This document shows, piece after piece, positions 7,693 through 11,044 of a stretch of 11,044 bases of DNA (the stretch's first letter is position 1; each line of letters begins with the position of its first letter). The translations under genes were made by a program, and so were the position numbers. Below the pieces are notes generated by a model. That model saw only the letters and a list, made by a program, of their open reading frames with translations, was not told the origin of the DNA and ran no database searches. The stretch is from Casimicrobiaceae bacterium (GTDB lineage: Bacteria > Pseudomonadota > Gammaproteobacteria > Burkholderiales > Casimicrobiaceae). The stretch spans positions 1 through 11,044 of the forward strand of contig CATPAO010000008.1 in NCBI GenBank assembly GCA_955652025.1, written 5' to 3'.

Positions 7693-7717
7693 TGCGAGCG
7701 GTTCCTGACCGCTCGCA
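7693..7717. terminator. Perfect 10-bp hairpin after the EAL gene
   Basis: TGCGAGCGGT (7693-7702) and ACCGCTCGCA (7708-7717) pair without mismatch around TCCTG, starting 7 bases after the stop codon at 7684-7686. There is no T-tract on either strand, so it is not a classic intrinsic terminator. Its place between convergent genes suggests a transcript end or 3' stabiliser. Confidence 0.4.
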
Positions 7718-7726
7718 ACTCGAGGT

Positions 7727-7766
7727 TTCCCCTCGCCCGCCGGCGGGACAGGGGAAGGGGTGAGGG
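7727..7766. repeat. REP-like palindromic element
   Basis: TTCCCCT (7727-7733) pairs with AGGGGAA (7750-7756), enclosing the perfect palindrome CCCGCCGGCGGG (7736-7747), and GGGGTGAGGG follows. The composition and order resemble dispersed extragenic palindromes in many proteobacterial genomes, of the form CTCxCCCGC...GCGGGAGAGGGG...GTGAGGG. It lies between two gene ends, the usual place for such elements. Copy number cannot be judged from one window. Confidence 0.5.
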
Positions 7767-7769
7767 CGT

Positions 7770-9188
7770 TTAAATGTCGAAGCCGACTTCTCGCAGAAAC
7801 GCGCCACGGTCCAGCGTGCCGATGTGGCCGGCGACGAGCTCGACGAACTCTTGCTGGTTTCTCGCCTGCTCGGCTGCCTTTCGGGCGACCACGCGTCCGA
7901 TCGGACCGAGATACACGAGGAGACGCTGTGTCGTTTCGTGCACGAACGCGGGCTCGAGCGGAATCGGTGCCATCTCCCGGGAACCGACCGAGCCGGACCG
8001 CTCGGTCTGTGGCACCGTGCCGCGTCCCGTGTGCACTTGCGCTCCCTGCGACCCCGTCGCCCGCTCTCCGGTGTGGAGCGTGTTCACAGCCGAACCGGTG
8101 GTTCCGCCCATCGACGAGACGAAGCGTCGCCGCTCGTGCTGGTCATTGATGTTCGTCGAGAGCAACGTGTAGAGCTCGGCCACGTCGTGTGTCTGCGTCG
8201 ACGCCTTGCGCACCAGCAGCCTGGCCATCGGACCGACGAAGCGCGCGAGATTGCGCTCGACGGTGCTGAGCGTCGTTTCGTCCCAATCCGCGATCGATGC
8301 CGGCGCAAGCTCGACGTGCGCCAGGTTGACGACGGTCGCCTCGATCGTCGGACTACTCGCTTGCGCGCTACCCGCCGCCAGTTGCAGCGCGTGATTGAAC
8401 GCGTGGGCGTTCTGGAACCGTTCCCCGGGCAGCTTCGCGAGCGCGATTGCGACCACTTCGTCGATCGCCGACGGCAGCGCGAGCGCCGACACCTGCGACG
8501 GCAGTTTCGGCATCTCGTTGCAGATGTTGTACGCGATCATCTCCGGCGAGCCGCGGAACGGCCGCTCGCCGGTCAGCAATTCGTACAGCACGACGCCCGC
8601 GCTGAACAGATCCGACCGATGGTCGCTGTCCTTGCCCTGACACTGCTCCGGCGACATGTACGACGGCGTGCCCATCACCATCCCGGTCATCGTCAGCGTG
8701 GTCGTGTCGATCCGCGCGATGCCGAAATCGGCGACCTTGAGCGTGCCGCCGCCGGTCAGGATCAGGTTGGCCGGTTTGATGTCGCGATGCACGACGCCGC
8801 GCGTGTGCGCGAACTCGAGCGCCTGCAGAAGCTGCGACGCGATCGCGACCATCTGCCCCAACTCGAAGCGCGCCTTGCGGTTCAGGTATTCGCGGAGCCC
8901 CGTGCCATCGACGTACTCCATCGCGATGAACGCGACCTTGTCGTCCTCGCCGTATTCGTAGACGCCGACGATGTTCGGATGATGCAGCCGCCCGGCGGCG
9001 CGTGCCTCGTTCTTGAACCGCGCCATGAACTGCTCGGCGAGATCGGGGTCGACCAGATCCTTGCGCACGGTCTTGATCGCGACGATGCGCTCGATGTGCG
9101 GATCGAACGCCTTGTACACGACCCCCATCGCGCCTTTGCCGAGGACGCTCTGGATCTCGTATTTGCCTAGTTTTTGGGGCTCGGCCAC
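7770..9188 (-). CDS. Soluble Hanks-type Ser/Thr protein kinase with duplicated C-terminal module
   Basis: This 472-residue protein has a complete eukaryote-like kinase domain (about 10-268): glycine loop GKGAMG at 17-22, K39 in AIK, E61 in the C-helix, HRDIKPAN with D136, DFG at 154-156, SPE at 179-181 and the SDLFSAG helix with D193. All catalytic residues are present, so it should be active. No membrane segment is seen, so it is cytoplasmic, unlike most PknB-type receptors. Behind the kinase lie two related helical modules, about 302-361 and 416-472, sharing L..(F/Y)(V/L)GP..R...RKA..Q and a final RxxF....G, joined by a Gly/Thr/Ser-rich linker. They resemble a domain seen on other bacterial kinases, which I would tentatively assign to DUF8082. 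The start is GTG 9188, 13 bases after the stop of the haem-HAMP gene, so coupling is likely. The Ser/Thr-rich linker may be an autophosphorylation site. Confidence 0.93.
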   Translation of the reverse strand: MAEPQKLGKYEIQSVLGKGAMGVVYKAFDPHIERIVAIKTVRKDLVDPDLAEQFMARFKNEARAAGRLHHPNIVGVYEYGEDDKVAFIAMEYVDGTGLREYLNRKARFELGQMVAIASQLLQALEFAHTRGVVHRDIKPANLILTGGGTLKVADFGIARIDTTTLTMTGMVMGTPSYMSPEQCQGKDSDHRSDLFSAGVVLYELLTGERPFRGSPEMIAYNICNEMPKLPSQVSALALPSAIDEVVAIALAKLPGERFQNAHAFNHALQLAAGSAQASSPTIEATVVNLAHVELAPASIADWDETTLSTVERNLARFVGPMARLLVRKASTQTHDVAELYTLLSTNINDQHERRRFVSSMGGTTGSAVNTLHTGERATGSQGAQVHTGRGTVPQTERSGSVGSREMAPIPLEPAFVHETTQRLLVYLGPIGRVVARKAAEQARNQQEFVELVAGHIGTLDRGAFLREVGFDI

Positions 9189-9201
9189 TGTTTTGGTCAG
9201 A

Positions 9202-10077
9202 CTACTTTCCGTCGAGCATGTTCATCGCCTGCACGACGCTTGTCTTCATCCGCGCCAACGCCTCCGTCAGCACGCCGATCTCGTCCTTGCTGCGAGTCTT
9301 GAACTCGCCCGCCTCCATGTTGCCGAGGCTCGTCTGGTCGGCAATGCGCGACAGCCGCGTCACGCGCCGGATCACAACCGCGTACAGCATCACGTTCAAG
9401 AGCACGATCATCAGCAAGAAGACACCCAGCAGCGACAGCATGAACGTGCGAAACGCCTGGTTCGCGCGCCCGATTGGCACGGCGGTGGGAACCGAGACCA
9501 CCTGCATGCCGATAACCTCGTTCAGCTTCCAGCCGAAGCCGTTGGCGGTGCCGTAAAGATCCAGCATCGTCCTCGGAGCGACGTCGACGGTGCTGTGGCA
9601 TTCGAGGCAAGTCTGGCCCTTGATCTGGATCGGTCGCGCGAGAAACAGAGTGCGACCGTTGGGCGTATCGCGCTCGCCGGTCGTCTCCGGCGTCGTCGGC
9701 GATTTCCGGAAATCGTTGATGATGTCCGCCTCCCAATCGCTCGCGCGGTCGCGCGGATTGGTGGGATTGAGCGCGGCTTCCTTGTAGACGAAATCCTCGT
9801 GCTTCTTGCGGAGCTCGTTGAACTGCTCCGTGGCCGCGAACGCCGGTATCGTCTGCGGCAGGAACACGTACTTGAGCTGCGTCTCGAGCAGCGGCTTGAT
9901 TTGCGTTGTCGTGTAATCGCGCGACGCGCCCGCCGCTTCCATCATCAGCCGCGCCGTGCGCAGGATCTCTTCCTTGGCGTTGGCCTGCAGCACGTAATGC
10001 GCAACCGAGGCAGCGACCGCGAACGCGAACAGAAAGATCACGGCCAGCACGATGTTGAATTTCCAGATCAGCTTCAC
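9202..10077 (-). CDS. DUF3365 (Tll0287-like) c-type haem sensor with HAMP, no output domain
   Basis: This 291-residue inner-membrane protein has a membrane segment at about 8-30, a periplasmic domain at about 31-208, a second membrane segment at about 211-235 and a HAMP domain at about 236-285 with the usual DEIG (265-268). It then ends after only a few more residues. The periplasmic part carries a single c-type haem motif CLECH at 157-161 and has the layout of the DUF3365/Tll0287-like family, a PAS-like fold binding one haem c, thought to sense redox state or small ligands. Start GTG 10077 has AGGA 7 bases upstream and overlaps the preceding stop by 4 bases (GTGA). The open frame continues upstream, but in the wrong frame for the FecR-like gene and without supporting motifs. 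With no kinase, cyclase or methyl-accepting domain, it presumably signals to a partner; the Ser/Thr kinase immediately downstream is the obvious candidate. Confidence 0.9.
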   Translation of the reverse strand: MKLIWKFNIVLAVIFLFAFAVAASVAHYVLQANAKEEILRTARLMMEAAGASRDYTTTQIKPLLETQLKYVFLPQTIPAFAATEQFNELRKKHEDFVYKEAALNPTNPRDRASDWEADIINDFRKSPTTPETTGERDTPNGRTLFLARPIQIKGQTCLECHSTVDVAPRTMLDLYGTANGFGWKLNEVIGMQVVSVPTAVPIGRANQAFRTFMLSLLGVFLLMIVLLNVMLYAVVIRRVTRLSRIADQTSLGNMEAGEFKTRSKDEIGVLTEALARMKTSVVQAMNMLDGK

Positions 10078-11044
10078 GTCGACGTCCTGTGGGCGCCGGG
10101 CGCTGCGCCGGCGATTCGCATGGTAAGCCCGCCCCGCGTGTTGGGCTGCTTGGGCGCGGCGGCGGGAGGCGTTGCAGTTCCTGCCGGCGCGCCCTTCGGC
10201 GGCAATGCGCCGGTGGCAGGCGGCGCCGCCTTCGTCGTCGCCTGCGGTACCCCGGCCACCGCAGGCGGCGCGACGGGTGGCGAGCCCGGGGCCGCGACAC
10301 CGGCCGGATATTTTTCCGGATGCAAGACCCGATCCCACTCAGGATACGCGGCGGCATTCGCCTCGACCGCCTTGCGGAACGCAGGATCGGCCAAACGCCC
10401 GGCGAGCCGCCTTGCGAATATCCGCCGATACGGGCCGGTCAACCACGGATCGGCCTCGGCGAGCGTAATCTCGCGGTCGACCGCGAGCGGCGTCTTCTTG
10501 CCCTTGAACTTTGCCGCGAGACTCGCCAGCCGCTCGATCAGATGCCTTGGCATCGACGCCACGAATTTCACCGGCGCCCGCCGCTCGCTGATCATCGGTT
10601 TGTCGCCGTCGCGCGACCAATACTCGCCGGCTTTGGCGTCGTGCGCAGTTCCGTCGCGGCCGGTACGGTTCGTTTCGACGATGCGCGCGTTGCCCGATTC
10701 GATGAACACTTCGAGCATCCGCGCTTCCTGTCGCGCGACGATCGTCGCCTCGTTGAAACTCAACAGCGCCACGGGGACGCGAAGCCGTGTGCCCGTCGGC
10801 GCCGTCGCGACAAGCTTCAGCCATCCGCGATCGAGCGCGAATTCCATCGCGCCGTCGAGCCTTTCGCCGCGGACCGGAATCGCCGCCGCATAAAGCGACC
10901 CCGGACCGACCATGTTGAGCGCCCCGCCCGTCGTCAACTCGACCTGTACCTGCGTCCGGTCGCCGGCGTCGATGATGTCGCCGTCCTGGAAGGCCGCGCC
11001 GGGCAGAAGCTTGTACCAGACCGTTCCGCGCAGCACGCGTGCTG
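10074..11044 (-). CDS. FecR-domain protein, N-terminus outside the window
   Basis: About 322 C-terminal residues are visible; the frame stays open to the right edge, so the true start and any signal peptide lie beyond it. The first 100 residues show the FecR beta-repeat pattern: ARVLRGTVWYK, GAAFQDGDIIDAGDRTQVQV, then GGALNMVGPGSLY. A second, mixed region follows (about 150-240, with WLTGPYRRIFARRLAGRLAD and AYPEWDRVLHPEKYP). The last 80 residues are a low-complexity Pro/Ala/Gly/Thr tail, perhaps a flexible spacer. Classical FecR is an anti-sigma regulator of iron uptake, but standalone FecR-like domains also occur in exported proteins beside kinases and other signalling genes, and no FecI or TonB receptor gene is seen here. 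Its stop codon overlaps the GTG of the haem-HAMP gene, so it heads a translationally coupled three-gene unit. Location is probably periplasmic. Confidence 0.82.
   Translation of the reverse strand, partial: ARVLRGTVWYKLLPGAAFQDGDIIDAGDRTQVQVELTTGGALNMVGPGSLYAAAIPVRGERLDGAMEFALDRGWLKLVATAPTGTRLRVPVALLSFNEATIVARQEARMLEVFIESGNARIVETNRTGRDGTAHDAKAGEYWSRDGDKPMISERRAPVKFVASMPRHLIERLASLAAKFKGKKTPLAVDREITLAEADPWLTGPYRRIFARRLAGRLADPAFRKAVEANAAAYPEWDRVLHPEKYPAGVAAPGSPPVAPPAVAGVPQATTKAAPPATGALPPKGAPAGTATPPAAAPKQPNTRGGLTMRIAGAAPGAHRTST

Noticed and set aside
7824..9170. A 448-codon plus-strand open frame opposite the kinase gene
   Set aside because: The kinase motifs on the minus strand are complete; this frame is a shadow.
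10078..10338. Upstream extension of the haem-HAMP protein to an ATG near 10338
   Set aside because: The extension overlaps the FecR-like gene in another frame and is Arg/Ala-rich. GTG 10077 has a ribosome-binding site, a 4-base stop-start overlap and begins right at the first membrane segment.
9013..10893. A 626-codon open frame on the plus strand opposite the FecR-like, haem-HAMP and kinase genes
   Set aside because: It is antisense to genes with clear family motifs, has an Arg/His-rich shadow composition and crosses several gene boundaries. High GC content makes long antisense open frames common.
7770..11044. Iron-uptake FecIR-type regulation by the FecR-like gene
   Set aside because: No ECF sigma factor or TonB-dependent receptor gene is visible next to it in the window, and the neighbours are a haem sensor and a kinase.

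Overview
The window is GC-rich and densely coding. A Bug-type (tripartite tricarboxylate transporter) receptor, a canonical RF3 gene and the general gene content fit a betaproteobacterium, probably Burkholderiales or a near relative; this is an inference from gene content, not a phylogenetic result. I see no tRNA, rRNA, CRISPR array, insertion sequence or phage gene.

Layout. (1) 1-224, minus: 5' part of a secreted protein with a degenerate EF-hand-like loop, running off the left edge. (2) 225-498: divergent spacer with a clear extended -10 promoter, followed at once by a terminator-like hairpin in the leader of prfC. (3) 499-2118, plus: prfC, peptide chain release factor 3. (4) 2168-2374, minus: a 68-residue Gly/Tyr-rich lipoprotein. 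(5) 2681-3742, plus: a membrane-anchored von Willebrand A (BatA/BatB-like) protein. (6) 5663-3893, minus: a Bug solute receptor followed by a ModA-like binding protein that lacks a signal peptide. (7) 5815-7686, plus: a GAF-GGDEF-EAL protein whose GGDEF site is degenerate and whose EAL site is intact, hence a predicted c-di-GMP phosphodiesterase. (8) 7687-7769: convergent spacer with a perfect 10-bp hairpin and a REP-like palindrome. (9) 11044-7770, minus: a three-gene unit made of a FecR-like protein (N-terminus outside the window), a DUF3365/Tll0287-like c-type haem protein with HAMP but no output domain, and a Hanks-type Ser/Thr kinase with a duplicated C-terminal helical module.

The most interesting part is the last unit. 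The first two genes overlap by 4 bp and the second and third are 13 bp apart, so they are probably co-translated. The arrangement suggests, as inference, a signalling chain: an exported FecR-like protein, a periplasmic haem sensor with a membrane-crossing HAMP, and a soluble kinase acting as the missing output domain in trans. The other genes look like separate housekeeping, uptake or signalling units with no obvious link to each other.
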